A DNA stretch of 64,000 nt from Xenorhabdus vietnamensis (GTDB lineage Bacteria; Pseudomonadota; Gammaproteobacteria; Enterobacterales; Enterobacteriaceae), in the NCBI RefSeq assembly GCF_002127535.1, contig NZ_MUBJ01000002.1:29234-93233 (forward strand), given 5' to 3'. The notes beneath the pieces were generated by a model, which did no database searches, was not told the origin of the DNA, and saw nothing but the letters and a program-made list of their open reading frames with translations. The translations under genes were made by a program, and so were the position numbers. Positions 1 through 8,904 of the stretch are shown here, in pieces. Numbering within the stretch: the stretch's first letter is position 1; each line of letters starts with the position of its first letter.

Positions 1-20
1 CGAAGATAAAGAAATTCGGT

Positions 21-97
21 GGTGCGGTAGTTCAGTTGGTTAGAATACCGGCCTGTCACGCCGGGGGTCGCGGGTTCGAGTCCCGTCCGCACCGCCA
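21..97 (+). tRNA. aspT: tRNA-Asp (GTC anticodon)
   Basis: A 77-nt cloverleaf begins GGTGCGGTAG and ends in an encoded CCA. The anticodon loop reads CTGTCAC (anticodon GTC) and the T-arm GGTTCGAGTCC. It is nearly identical to enterobacterial tRNA-Asp. With the tRNA-Trp that follows, it is the usual distal pair of an rRNA operon (rrnC type), so rRNA genes probably lie just left of the window. Confidence 0.97.
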
Positions 98-105
98 CCG
101 TATTT

Positions 106-181
106 AGGGGCGTAGTTCAATTGGTAGAGCACCGGTCTCCAAAACCGGGTGTTGGGAGTTCGAGCCTCTCCGCCCCTGCCA
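106..181 (+). tRNA. trpT: tRNA-Trp (CCA anticodon)
   Basis: A 76-nt tRNA begins AGGGGCGTAG and ends in an encoded CCA. The anticodon loop is CTCCAAA (anticodon CCA), and the sequence is almost identical to E. coli trpT. Only eight bases separate it from tRNA-Asp, so the two are co-transcribed and processed from one precursor. Confidence 0.97.
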
Positions 182-224
182 GTTAACAACTAAGTAATAA
201 TTGATATAGCTTTCAGATTAATAG

Positions 225-251
225 CCCAGCTAAATTTAGCTGGGTTTTTTC
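225..251 (+). terminator. Rho-independent terminator of the rRNA/tRNA operon
   Basis: A perfect 8-bp stem (CCCAGCTA / TAGCTGGG) with an AATT loop is followed by six or more T residues. It lies 43 bases after the tRNA-Trp CCA end and closes the stable-RNA operon. Confidence 0.9.
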
Positions 252-383
252 TTATTTGTCATTCTCTATGTGGTTCTAACGTATAGTTTTAATCCCGAGC
301 CTCTTTTAATCCTAATCCCTTTATGGCGCTATTCCTTTGCGCGCTGTTTTATATATCCCTTTCTTTTTACTATAAAACTACTC

Positions 384-1220
384 TTAGGCAGTTACAGGCG
401 CTTTTTCGACAGGAATCTTTAATAAGTGTTGGATTAGTGTTTGTTGGTCACTGTTTTGCAGCCATACAGCATACAATGGCCGTTCTATTAACTTATTATT
501 AGGTGTGGCAACGAGTTCAGGATATTTTTCTTGCCAGTGTACAGGGAGAAAGGTTGTAGCGTTAACGCTATCCAATAATTCTCTGGCAATATGTGCTGAT
601 GTGGTTGTTATGATAGGTGGATGATCGCTCTTTAATATTTGTTGTTCTTGTTGATGAAAATCAGCTCCCCACTCTAATTTAATATAATTCTCCACTCCTT
701 TATCAAGATTATGCTGGGTTGTTAATAAAATAAGCTGGATATTACCTATCAATTGGCTTTGAAACTCATCCATTTTGGGCAGTTCAGTGGTAATTAGCAG
801 ATCTAATTCACGAGAATGTAATTGCTTGACTAGTGACTGACGTGTAGAAACCAGAGACTCGATTCTTGTTTCTTGGTGGTGTTGATAAAATGTATTTAGC
901 CAAGATGCGAGATAACTTTCCCATAGAGATGCAGTAGCACCGATAGAAAGTTTTATGTGCTGGGCAACATAATTGATTTCTTTCTTCGCTAGTTGCCAAG
1001 TATTCATTAGTGATTCTGCATAGGGCACTAGGCGTTCTCCGGCTGCTGTTAGGCGGATATTATTGCGATGCCGTGTGAATAAATTGGTTCCCAATTGATT
1101 TTCTAGTTGGCGGATCCGAAAGCTAACAGCGGATTGTGTTAAATAGAGCGATTCAGCTGCCCGACCGAAGTGACGAGTCTTACTGACTTCCAAAAAGGTT
1201 TTCAGTAATTCAGTATCCAC
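384..1220 (-). CDS. hdfR: LysR-family transcriptional regulator HdfR
   Basis: This 278-residue LysR regulator has an N-terminal winged helix-turn-helix (about residues 1-60, with [20 protein letters not shown]) and a C-terminal effector domain. It aligns with E. coli HdfR, an H-NS-controlled regulator first described as a repressor of the flagellar master operon flhDC. The reading frame is open 20 codons further upstream, but the GTG at 1220 (VDTELLKTF) matches the E. coli start MDTELLKTF and has GGAG placed suitably upstream. It is divergent from maoP, as in E. coli. Its target in this organism is not visible from the sequence. Confidence 0.93.
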   Translation of the reverse strand: MDTELLKTFLEVSKTRHFGRAAESLYLTQSAVSFRIRQLENQLGTNLFTRHRNNIRLTAAGERLVPYAESLMNTWQLAKKEINYVAQHIKLSIGATASLWESYLASWLNTFYQHHQETRIESLVSTRQSLVKQLHSRELDLLITTELPKMDEFQSQLIGNIQLILLTTQHNLDKGVENYIKLEWGADFHQQEQQILKSDHPPIITTTSAHIARELLDSVNATTFLPVHWQEKYPELVATPNNKLIERPLYAVWLQNSDQQTLIQHLLKIPVEKAPVTA

Positions 1221-1286
1221 ATGTAATCTCCAATAATTTTTGTCGTTAAGATTTAAATATTTTGTTTTACAGAATGTCAAGCCTCA

Positions 1287-1303
1287 CTAATACTCCGCGC
1301 CAT
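1287..1303 (+). promoter_or_regulatory. maoS: Candidate maoS site (Ori macrodomain organiser)
   Basis: The 17-base string CTAATACTCCGCGCCAT lies between divergent hdfR and maoP, 34 bases before the maoP ATG. In E. coli, maoS is a short site just upstream of maoP that acts with MaoP to confine the Ori macrodomain, and this string agrees with the E. coli site as I recall it. Position and sequence are seen here; function is transferred from E. coli. Confidence 0.7.
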
Positions 1304-1337
1304 AATTAGTATGACATCAGAGTTAGGAGTGTGTCAG

Positions 1338-1676
1338 ATGGCTGAAAGCTTCATCACGACTAATCGTTTTTTTGATAATAAAAATTATCCACGTGGATTT
1401 TCCCGTCATGGTGATTTCACCATCAAAGAGGCTCAATTGCTAGAACGTTATGGTCATGCGTTCAATGAATTGGACCTTGGTAAACGTGAGGCTCAAACAG
1501 AAGAAGAGAAACTGTTTGTTTCAGTTTGCCGTGGTGAGCGTGCACCTGCAACGCTTGAGGAAAAGGTATGGGCTAAGTATTTGGCAAAAATCAGCCGCCC
1601 AAAACGTTTTCATACTCTTTCCGGTGGAAAACCGCAGGTTGATTCTGCAGAGGACTATACCGATACTGATGATTAA
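1338..1676 (+). CDS. maoP: Macrodomain Ori organisation protein MaoP (YifE)
   Basis: This 112-residue DUF413 protein is very close to E. coli MaoP/YifE across its whole length (MAESF...[31 protein letters not shown]... ending EDYTDTDD). MaoP acts with maoS to limit long-range DNA contacts of the origin-proximal macrodomain. Translation could begin at an upstream ATG (1311), but the ATG at 1338 has AGGAG at 1325-1329 and gives the conserved N-terminus. It is a single gene closed by a strong hairpin shared with convergent comM. Confidence 0.93.
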   Translation: MAESFITTNRFFDNKNYPRGFSRHGDFTIKEAQLLERYGHAFNELDLGKREAQTEEEKLFVSVCRGERAPATLEEKVWAKYLAKISRPKRFHTLSGGKPQVDSAEDYTDTDD

Positions 1677-1704
1677 TACCATCATTGATATTAATCATCT
1701 ATAC

Positions 1705-1733
1705 AAGAGGGGCAAAATTGCCCCTCTTCTTAA
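1705..1733. terminator. Bidirectional terminator between maoP and comM
   Basis: A perfect 10-bp stem (AAGAGGGGCA / TGCCCCTCTT) with an AAAT loop sits between the convergent genes maoP and comM. A/T-rich tracts on either side allow termination in both directions. Confidence 0.85.
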
Positions 1734-1741
1734 TCTACAAC

Positions 1742-3268
1742 TTATCCGGCTTGTTTTTGCAATTGAATAAGTAGCCTATCCATACTTCGGTAGCTGAGTG
1801 CTTCCATAATATCTGGTTTTTCTATTCTTGTTTGTTCTTTTAAGTCTGCGATTGTGCGGGAAACTTTGAGTATTCTGTGCCAAGCACGTATAGATAGCCC
1901 TAATTTCAATAAAGTATTTTCCAGAAAAATGGCATCTTCCATGCTAATTTTGCAAATATTTTCGGTTTGCTTGCTACTGAGATGGGCATTGATATTCCCA
2001 CACCGCTCTATCTGTATTTCTCTTGCTCTTGCTACTCGTTTTTTGACTTCAAGACTACTTTCTCCATACTTTGTCGAGGATTGACTTAAAGTGCCTGGAG
2101 GAAGCAGGGGAACGTCAATTGAAAGATCAAAGCGATCTAAAAAAGGGCCTGAAAGTTTGGAAAGATAGCGCAATACTTGTTGTGGGCTACTCCGGTTATG
2201 CATCCCCTGATGATAACCAGTTGGACTGGGGTTCATGGCTGCAATCAGTTGAACCTGAGCAGGGAAACAAACTTTTGCTCTTGCGCGAGATATCACTATT
2301 TCGCCTGATTCCAACGGTTCACGCAGGGCATCAAGAACACTGCGATTAAATTCGGGTAATTCGTCTAGAAATAACACGCCGTTATGGGCAAGGGAAACTT
2401 CTCCCGGCTTAGGTATTGAGCCCCCTCCAACAAGAGCCGCCATTGAAGAACTGTGATGAGGGGCTCTAAATGGGCGCGTGTGCCACTTTTGAAAATAAAC
2501 CGGGCCTCCGGATAAGCTATTGATTGCAGCGACGTCTAGAGCTTCCTGATGCGTCAATGGAGGTAACAAACTACATAATCGGCTGGCAAGCATGGTTTTT
2601 CCTGTGCCTGGGGGGCCGAGTAGCAGAAGATTATGACCACCAGCGGCAGTGATCTCCAATGCTCGTTTGGCTTGTTCTTGCCCAATAATATCCTGTATAT
2701 CTAAAACAGAGGGTTCTGCCTGTGGTTTAACAGAAGAAGGGGAGATTAAAGTCGTTTCTTCTCCCTGTAAGAAATGACAGACTTGAAGTAAATGATTTGC
2801 CATCAATGTTTCGTTCTGAGACAAAATTGCTAGTTCAGCTTGGTTCTCTGATGAGAGGATAAGTTGTCTTCCTGCTTTTTTGGCGCTCAATGCGGCCGGA
2901 ATGGCTCCCATGACTCGCCGTATTTCGCCAGAGAGTGCTAGTTCACCTAAAAATTCATAATTATGTAGCTTATCTGCTGCGATTTGCTCTGATGCAGCCA
3001 AAATCGCGATAGCGATGGGTAAGTCATATCTTCCCCCTTCTTTGGGGAGATCCGCAGGTGCTAAATTGACGGTAATTCTTTTAGGGGGATAGGTAAAACC
3101 ACTATTGATAAGAGCACTTCGGACACGATCTCTGGCTTCCTTAACGGTAGTTTCAGGTAAACCAACAAGAGTGAGGCCGGGTAAGCCATTACTGATATGT
3201 GCCTCTATCGTGACGATGGGGGAATCAATACCAATTGTTGCCCGTGTATAAATAACGGAAAGTGCCAT
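1742..3268 (-). CDS. comM: YifB/ComM-family AAA+ ATPase (Mg-chelatase-like)
   Basis: This 508-residue protein has an N-terminal Lon-protease-like ChlI domain (about 1-190), an AAA+ Mg-chelatase domain with Walker A LLGPPGTGKT near residue 215 and Walker B VLFLDELPEF, and a C-terminal domain. It matches E. coli YifB end to end. The Vibrio homologue ComM is a hexameric helicase that promotes branch migration during integration of transformed DNA; in non-competent enterobacteria its role is unsettled. It is monocistronic, converges on maoP, and is followed upstream by a long AT-rich gap. Confidence 0.93.
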   Translation of the reverse strand: MALSVIYTRATIGIDSPIVTIEAHISNGLPGLTLVGLPETTVKEARDRVRSALINSGFTYPPKRITVNLAPADLPKEGGRYDLPIAIAILAASEQIAADKLHNYEFLGELALSGEIRRVMGAIPAALSAKKAGRQLILSSENQAELAILSQNETLMANHLLQVCHFLQGEETTLISPSSVKPQAEPSVLDIQDIIGQEQAKRALEITAAGGHNLLLLGPPGTGKTMLASRLCSLLPPLTHQEALDVAAINSLSGGPVYFQKWHTRPFRAPHHSSSMAALVGGGSIPKPGEVSLAHNGVLFLDELPEFNRSVLDALREPLESGEIVISRARAKVCFPAQVQLIAAMNPSPTGYHQGMHNRSSPQQVLRYLSKLSGPFLDRFDLSIDVPLLPPGTLSQSSTKYGESSLEVKKRVARAREIQIERCGNINAHLSSKQTENICKISMEDAIFLENTLLKLGLSIRAWHRILKVSRTIADLKEQTRIEKPDIMEALSYRSMDRLLIQLQKQAG

Positions 3269-3861
3269 GATGCTCTCCTTAGCAAGAAAGCTGCTATCAT
3301 GAATCTATAAAAAATAATAAAAAGTCGCCTTGCGTTATTTTGTGAAAAGGTTCGTAAATATATTTCTTGCTATGACTATGCTGAAAATTATTTAGTCGTT
3401 TTAACATTAATAATAACATGATGTTATATATGAATAATCTAACAGATAGGAATTCTTATAATAAAGAAACTGCATGGCAATAAATGATGTCATATAAAAT
3501 TATAACAAAGAAAAATATATTAATTTAATTTCAATAATTTTTAATTTTGTTAATGATGACAAACATTAATCAACAAAGTGGATTGGAGAGTATTTTGACC
3601 ATCTCATAGAAATGAGATGATTAACTCATTTTTTATGAATTAATTTATTAATTATGTTTTTAAACAGAAGGATAATGATTTTTTCTGAGCTAAAAATGAG
3701 TAAATTCCAGTGGATTTATCTGTTTATTAAGTTATCTAAATGAAAAATATAAATAAAATAATTTTGTTATGGAAAAATAAAAAATAATCGTTGTAAACAG
3801 TCATAGAAAGTGATAACTCTTAAATATACGTCAAGCATACGAATTGAAAACGAATAAAATT
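3269..3861. other. AT-rich intergenic region between comM and the ilv leader
   Basis: This 593-bp gap between divergent comM and ilvL has no convincing ORF. It must hold the comM promoter and the ilv operon promoter. A perfect 8-bp hairpin (CATCTCAT / ATGAGATG, tetraloop AGAA) at 3600-3619 is followed about 10 bases later by a T6 run, so a short transcript ending there is possible. I see no repeat or further gene. Confidence 0.6.
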
Positions 3862-3957
3862 ATGAACGCATTTGTCCTAGTGATTAGCCTAATTATTGTG
3901 AGCGTGGTGGTGATTATCCCACCGTGCGGGGCTGCACTAGGACGTAAAATGGCTTAG
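3862..3957 (+). CDS. ilvL: ilv operon leader peptide IlvL
   Basis: This 31-residue ORF starts at ATG 3862 and contains a run rich in regulatory codons: six Val, five Ile and three Leu, all three Leu written as the rare codon CTA. Its C-terminal part, VVVIIPPCGAALGR, matches the E. coli leader. Ribosome stalling on these codons when Val, Ile or Leu tRNAs are uncharged prevents formation of the downstream terminator. It is followed by the attenuator and then ilvG. Confidence 0.95.
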   Translation: MNAFVLVISLIIVSVVVIIPPCGAALGRKMA

Positions 3958-3983
3958 ACAGAAGAATAGCCAGAATCCTAAAA

Positions 3984-4017
3984 ACCCCCGCACCGAAAGG
4001 CGCGGGGGTTTTTTTTA
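3984..4017 (+). terminator. ilvG operon attenuator
   Basis: A GC-rich stem CCCCCGC (3985-3991) pairs with GCGGGGG (4002-4008), with an inner CC-GAAA-GG cap, followed by eight T residues. It lies 27 bases after the ilvL stop and 80 bases before ilvG. This is the classical transcription attenuator of the ilvGMEDA operon. Confidence 0.95.
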
Positions 4018-4094
4018 GGCTCGACACGTAGAAGCGGGCATAACAAAACATCACAACAGCCAACGATAAGATAAATATAACAGGGGTAAAGGCA

Positions 4095-5741
4095 ATGAAC
4101 GGGGCACAATCGGTTGTAGAGGCATTACGAACACAGGGCGTTGAAAAAGTTTTTGGTTACCCAGGTGGAGCCATCATGCCAGTTTATGATGCGCTGTATG
4201 ACGGAGGTGTTGAACACATTTTATGCCGCCATGAACAAGGGGCCGTTATGGCGGCAATCGGCTACGCGAGGGCAAGTCGCAAGCCTGGCGTGTGTATTGC
4301 GACATCAGGGCCTGGAGCGACAAACTTAATCACGGGATTGGCTGACGCATTATTGGATTCTGTTCCTGTCGTGGCCATTACCGGTCAGGTCAGCTCTGAA
4401 TTTATAGGGACGGATGCCTTTCAGGAAATCGATATGCTGGGAATGTCTCTTTCTTGTACAAAACACAGCTTTCTTGTTGATTCACTGGAAAAATTACCTC
4501 AAATCATCGCCGATGCCTTTACCATTGCCATGAGTGATCGTCCTGGCCCTGTTCTGGTTGATTTACCAAAAGATATTCAATTGGAGCAGGGTGATTTTGT
4601 TCCATATTTGATACCAACATCCCCTAAATCTTCTCTTCCAACAAAAGAACTGGAATTGGCTCGTCAATTGTTAGCTTCATCTCAGAAACCGATTTTGTAC
4701 GTGGGGGGAGGGGTTGGCATGTCTGGTGCTGTTCCTGAATTACGTAATTTTGTATCTGAAACAGGTATTCCTGTTGTTTCTACATTGAAAGGTTTGGGAG
4801 CGGCAGATTTTGAACATGAATGTTATTTAGGAATGTTAGGGATGCATGGCGCTAAAGCAGCTAATCTTGCCGTTCAATCCTGTGATTTGTTAATTGCTGC
4901 TGGTGCGCGTTTTGATGACCGTGTTACAGGGAAGCTGAATACCTTTGCACCTAATGCCAAAGTTATTCATTTGGATATTGACCCCGTTGAATTCAATAAA
5001 TTACGCCAAACTCACGTTTCATTATTGGGTGATTTAAAAACTCTGTTGCCTCATTTACAACAATCCTTATCGATCCAAGCCTGGCAGCAAGAAATCAAAC
5101 AATTAAAAAATGAACATGTATGTCGTTATGACTATCAAGGTGAAAGTATTTATGCTCCGCTGCTGTTGAAGCAGGTTTCTGACCGTACCTTGTCTAGTAC
5201 AGTTATCACAACTGATGTTGGGCAGCATCAGATGTGGGCTGCCCAACACATGACGTTTAGTCAGCCAGAGAATTTCATCACATCAAGTGGATTAGGCACG
5301 ATGGGATTCGGCATTCCAGCAGCGATTGGTGCTCAGATGGCGCGTCCGGAAGATATGGTTATCTGCATATCTGGCGATGGCTCTTTCATGATGAATGTTC
5401 AGGAGTTAGGCACCATTAAACGTAAGCAATTGCCAGTCAAACTGATCTTATTGGATAACCAAAGATTGGGTATGGTTCGTCAGTGGCAAGAGCTGTTTTT
5501 TGACAAACGTTATAGCGAAACGATCTTAACTGATAATCCTGATTTCCTTACGTTGGCGCAGGCCTTTGGTATTCCGGGGCAGAGAATTACTGATAAAGCA
5601 CAAGTGAATGAAGCTTTGGATGCTTTGTTCAACAGCGAGGGCGCGTATTTATTACACGTGTCTATTGATGAATTAGAGAATGTCTGGCCACTGGTTCCAC
5701 CGGGTGCAAGTAACGAAACTATGTTGGAGAAATCATCATGA
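4095..5741 (+). CDS. ilvG: Acetolactate synthase II large subunit
   Basis: This 548-residue ThDP enzyme condenses two pyruvates to acetolactate, or pyruvate with 2-oxobutyrate to acetohydroxybutyrate, the first common step of Val/Leu/Ile synthesis. The N-terminal pyrimidine-binding domain carries [14 protein letters not shown] and HEQGA (catalytic Glu near residue 47). A central FAD-associated domain follows, and the C-terminal ThDP domain has the GDGSFMMN...NQ signature near residue 430. The frame is uninterrupted, unlike the frameshifted ilvG of E. coli K-12. Its stop overlaps the ilvM start by four bases, so the subunits are translationally coupled. Confidence 0.97.
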   Translation: MNGAQSVVEALRTQGVEKVFGYPGGAIMPVYDALYDGGVEHILCRHEQGAVMAAIGYARASRKPGVCIATSGPGATNLITGLADALLDSVPVVAITGQVSSEFIGTDAFQEIDMLGMSLSCTKHSFLVDSLEKLPQIIADAFTIAMSDRPGPVLVDLPKDIQLEQGDFVPYLIPTSPKSSLPTKELELARQLLASSQKPILYVGGGVGMSGAVPELRNFVSETGIPVVSTLKGLGAADFEHECYLGMLGMHGAKAANLAVQSCDLLIAAGARFDDRVTGKLNTFAPNAKVIHLDIDPVEFNKLRQTHVSLLGDLKTLLPHLQQSLSIQAWQQEIKQLKNEHVCRYDYQGESIYAPLLLKQVSDRTLSSTVITTDVGQHQMWAAQHMTFSQPENFITSSGLGTMGFGIPAAIGAQMARPEDMVICISGDGSFMMNVQELGTIKRKQLPVKLILLDNQRLGMVRQWQELFFDKRYSETILTDNPDFLTLAQAFGIPGQRITDKAQVNEALDALFNSEGAYLLHVSIDELENVWPLVPPGASNETMLEKSS

Positions 5742-5995
5742 TACAGCATCAACTTGCTATTAAGGCGCGGTCTTGTCCTGAGATTTTGGAACGGATTCTG
5801 AGGGTTACCCGCCATCGCGGGTTTCAGATATGTGCATTGAATATGGATCATACAACAGATAGTGATAATGTAAGTATTGAGCTCACCGTGACTAGCCAGC
5901 GTCCAGTTAATTTACTTTTTTCCCAATTGATGAAATTGGTGGATGTTGCTGGTGTTGAGATCAAGCACAAAGAATCACAATTGATAAGCGCATAA
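5738..5995 (+). CDS. ilvM: Acetolactate synthase II small (regulatory) subunit
   Basis: This 85-residue protein has a single ACT domain ([29 protein letters not shown]). It matches E. coli IlvM, which partners IlvG and makes the enzyme active; isozyme II is the form insensitive to valine. The ATG lies inside the end of ilvG (ATGA overlap), and ilvE follows after 24 bases, so it belongs to the same operon. Confidence 0.95.
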   Translation: MIQHQLAIKARSCPEILERILRVTRHRGFQICALNMDHTTDSDNVSIELTVTSQRPVNLLFSQLMKLVDVAGVEIKHKESQLISA

Positions 5996-6019
5996 CGCGC
6001 CACTGAAGGAAAACTGAGA

Positions 6020-6946
6020 ATGACAAAGCAAGCTGATTATATTTGGTTCAACGGGGAAATGGTGCCTTGGGCGGATGCTAAAGTTCATGTTATGTCCCAT
6101 GCCTTACATTATGGGACTTCGGTATTTGAAGGGATTCGTTGCTATAACTCCCACAAAGGGCCGGTTGTTTTTCGTCATCGTGAACATATGCAGCGCTTGC
6201 ATGACTCAGCCAAAATTTACCGTTTTCCAGTGAGCCAAAGTGTTGATGAATTGATGGAGGCTTGCCGCGAAACGCTCCGTAAAAATAAATTAGTCAGTGC
6301 TTACATTCGTCCACTGGTATTTGTGGGTGATGTTGGAATGGGCGTAAATCCACCTGATGGTTATAAAACAGACGTTATTATTGCCGCTTTCCCGTGGGGG
6401 GCTTATCTCGGTGAGGAAGCCTTGGAGCAGGGCATTGATGCGATGGTTTCTTCATGGAATCGCGTGGCAGCAAATACGATCCCTACAGGCGCAAAAGCGG
6501 GTGGAAATTACCTCTCTTCTTTGCTGGTAGGAAGCGAAGCGCGGCGTCATGGTTATCAGGAAGGTATTGCACTGGATGTTCATGGCTATATTTCAGAAGG
6601 TGCGGGTGAAAACTTATTTGAAGTGAAAGATGGAGTTCTATTCACTCCTCCATTTACTTCATCTGCCCTGCCGGGGATCACGCGTGATGCCATCATCAAG
6701 TTGGCACAGGATCTTGGTATGGAAGTCCGTGAACAGGCGCTTTCTCGTGAGTCGCTTTATTTAGCGGATGAAGTCTTTATGACAGGAACAGCCGCGGAGA
6801 TTACTCCGGTTCGTAGTGTAGACGGCATTCAGGTTGGTATCGGCAAATGTGGTCCTGTCACTAAAAAAATCCAAAGTGCGTTCTTTGGCTTATTTGATGG
6901 CACGACAGAAGATAAGTGGGGCTGGTTGGATCCGGTTAATCCTTAA
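6020..6946 (+). CDS. ilvE: Branched-chain amino acid aminotransferase
   Basis: This 308-residue class IV PLP aminotransferase makes Val, Leu and Ile from their keto acids using glutamate. The PLP lysine is K159 in PTGAKAGGNYLSS, and the SEGAGENLFEVKDG and TGTAAEITPV motifs are present. It is nearly collinear with E. coli IlvE (one residue shorter). It is the third structural gene of ilvGMEDA, with GAAGGA ahead of the ATG. Confidence 0.97.
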   Translation: MTKQADYIWFNGEMVPWADAKVHVMSHALHYGTSVFEGIRCYNSHKGPVVFRHREHMQRLHDSAKIYRFPVSQSVDELMEACRETLRKNKLVSAYIRPLVFVGDVGMGVNPPDGYKTDVIIAAFPWGAYLGEEALEQGIDAMVSSWNRVAANTIPTGAKAGGNYLSSLLVGSEARRHGYQEGIALDVHGYISEGAGENLFEVKDGVLFTPPFTSSALPGITRDAIIKLAQDLGMEVREQALSRESLYLADEVFMTGTAAEITPVRSVDGIQVGIGKCGPVTKKIQSAFFGLFDGTTEDKWGWLDPVNP

Positions 6947-7051
6947 TTAAAAAATATAAAATCCAACAGGCGATCGTTCCTCGCCTGTTTTGATTGTTGA
7001 AGCTAATTATTTTTGAAGCCAATTGATAAGACAGACTTGGGAGTAGAAACA

Positions 7052-8902
7052 ATGCCTAAATATCGTTCTGCCACGACGACGCATGGCCGTAATATGGCGG
7101 GAGCCCGTGCTTTATGGCGAGCCACGGGGATGACTGATGCAGATTTTGGAAAGCCGATTATTGCGGTTGTTAACTCATTCACGCAGTTCGTGCCAGGACA
7201 TGTGCACTTACGTGATCTCGGCAAGCTGGTGGCAGAACAGATTGAGGCATCAGGTGGTGTTGCGAAAGAGTTTAATACTATCGCTGTTGATGATGGTATC
7301 GCTATGGGGCATGGTGGAATGCTCTATTCATTGCCTTCGCGTGAGCTAATAGCTGATTCGGTGGAATACATGGTCAATGCCCACTGTGCTGATGCCATGG
7401 TGTGCATTTCCAACTGTGACAAAATCACTCCGGGAATGTTGATGGCATCGCTACGCTTGAATATCCCGGTTATTTTTGTTTCTGGTGGCCCAATGGAAGC
7501 GGGTAAAACGCGATTATCCGAGCAACTTATCAAACTGGATTTGGTCGATGCCATGATTCAGGGGGCCAATCCAAATGTCAGTGATGAACAGAGCGAGCAA
7601 ATTGAGCGCTCTGCGTGCCCGACATGTGGTTCTTGCTCTGGTATGTTTACGGCGAATTCGATGAATTGTCTGACGGAAGCACTTGGTCTTTCTCAGCCGG
7701 GTAATGGTTCCCTGCTCGCTACACATGCGGATCGTAAGACCCTGTTTATTAACGCTGGTAAGCGCATTGTTGAGCTGACTAAACGCTATTATGAACAAAA
7801 TGATGATAGTGCTCTCCCACGTAATATTGCGACCAAAGCTGCCTTCGAAAATGCCATGACATTGGATATTGCGATGGGCGGTTCGACTAACACTGTTCTG
7901 CATCTGCTGGCCGCTGCGCAGGAAGGTGAAATTGACTTCACTATGGCGGATATTGATCGTTTATCTCGTCAGGTGCCTCATTTGTGTAAAGTTGCCCCAA
8001 GCACCCAGAAATATCATATGGAAGATGTACACCGTGCTGGTGGTGTGATGGGGATTCTTGGTGAGCTTGATCGCGCAGGGCTTTTGCATCGCGATGTGAA
8101 AAACGTTTTGGGTTTGGATTTGCCACAAACGTTGGCTCAGTACGACATTATGCTGACAGAAGACGAAAGTGTTAAGAGCATGTATTCAGCAGGGCCAGCA
8201 GGGATTCGTACCACACAAGCCTTCTCACAGAATTGTCGTTGGCCATCACTGGATACTGATCGCGAAGCAGGATGTATTCGTGAGCGCACTCATGCTTACA
8301 GTCAGGATGGTGGGCTGGCAGTTTTATTTGGCAACATTGCAAGAGATGGCTGCATAGTGAAAACAGCAGGCGTTGATGCAGAAATTCTGATTTTCCGAGG
8401 CATAGCTAAAGTTTACGAGAGTCAGGAAGATGCGGTGGAAGCCATTCTTGGTGGAAAAGTTGTGGCTGGTGACGTGGTTGTCATTCGCTATGAGGGGCCG
8501 AAAGGTGGCCCAGGTATGCAGGAAATGCTCTATCCCACTACGTATTTAAAATCCATGGGGCTGGGGAAAAGTTGCGCATTGATTACGGATGGGCGTTTCT
8601 CAGGAGGAACATCGGGGTTATCCATTGGTCACGTATCTCCAGAAGCGGCAAATGGAGGCTTGATTGGGCTGATTCATGACGGCGATATCATTGAGATTGA
8701 TATTCCAAACCGTAAAATTCAGTTGAATGTTGCTGAAACCAAGCTTGCTGAACGCACACAGGCCGAATTATCTCTCGGAGATAAGGCGTGGACACCTAAA
8801 TCCCGTGAGCGTCAGGTTTCTTTTGCATTACGAGCTTACGCTTCATTGGCGACCAGCGCTGATAAAGGCGCAGTGCGCGATAAAACTAAACTGGGGAGCT
8901 GA
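7052..8902 (+). CDS. ilvD: Dihydroxy-acid dehydratase
   Basis: This 616-residue iron-sulfur dehydratase converts 2,3-dihydroxy-isovalerate and -methylvalerate to the keto acids. Cluster-ligand motifs [11 protein letters not shown] and [18 protein letters not shown] are intact, as is the C-terminal [12 protein letters not shown]. The frame is open from 7013, but the ATG at 7052 gives [15 protein letters not shown], identical to the E. coli N-terminus, and has TTGGGAG upstream. It is followed after two bases by ilvA. Confidence 0.97.
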   Translation: MPKYRSATTTHGRNMAGARALWRATGMTDADFGKPIIAVVNSFTQFVPGHVHLRDLGKLVAEQIEASGGVAKEFNTIAVDDGIAMGHGGMLYSLPSRELIADSVEYMVNAHCADAMVCISNCDKITPGMLMASLRLNIPVIFVSGGPMEAGKTRLSEQLIKLDLVDAMIQGANPNVSDEQSEQIERSACPTCGSCSGMFTANSMNCLTEALGLSQPGNGSLLATHADRKTLFINAGKRIVELTKRYYEQNDDSALPRNIATKAAFENAMTLDIAMGGSTNTVLHLLAAAQEGEIDFTMADIDRLSRQVPHLCKVAPSTQKYHMEDVHRAGGVMGILGELDRAGLLHRDVKNVLGLDLPQTLAQYDIMLTEDESVKSMYSAGPAGIRTTQAFSQNCRWPSLDTDREAGCIRERTHAYSQDGGLAVLFGNIARDGCIVKTAGVDAEILIFRGIAKVYESQEDAVEAILGGKVVAGDVVVIRYEGPKGGPGMQEMLYPTTYLKSMGLGKSCALITDGRFSGGTSGLSIGHVSPEAANGGLIGLIHDGDIIEIDIPNRKIQLNVAETKLAERTQAELSLGDKAWTPKSRERQVSFALRAYASLATSADKGAVRDKTKLGS

Positions 8903-8904
8903 TT

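Noticed and set aside
1854-2349. Plus-strand ORFs (76 and 92 codons) inside comM
   Set aside because: They are antisense to a full-length, strongly conserved AAA+ gene and have no recognisable domain.
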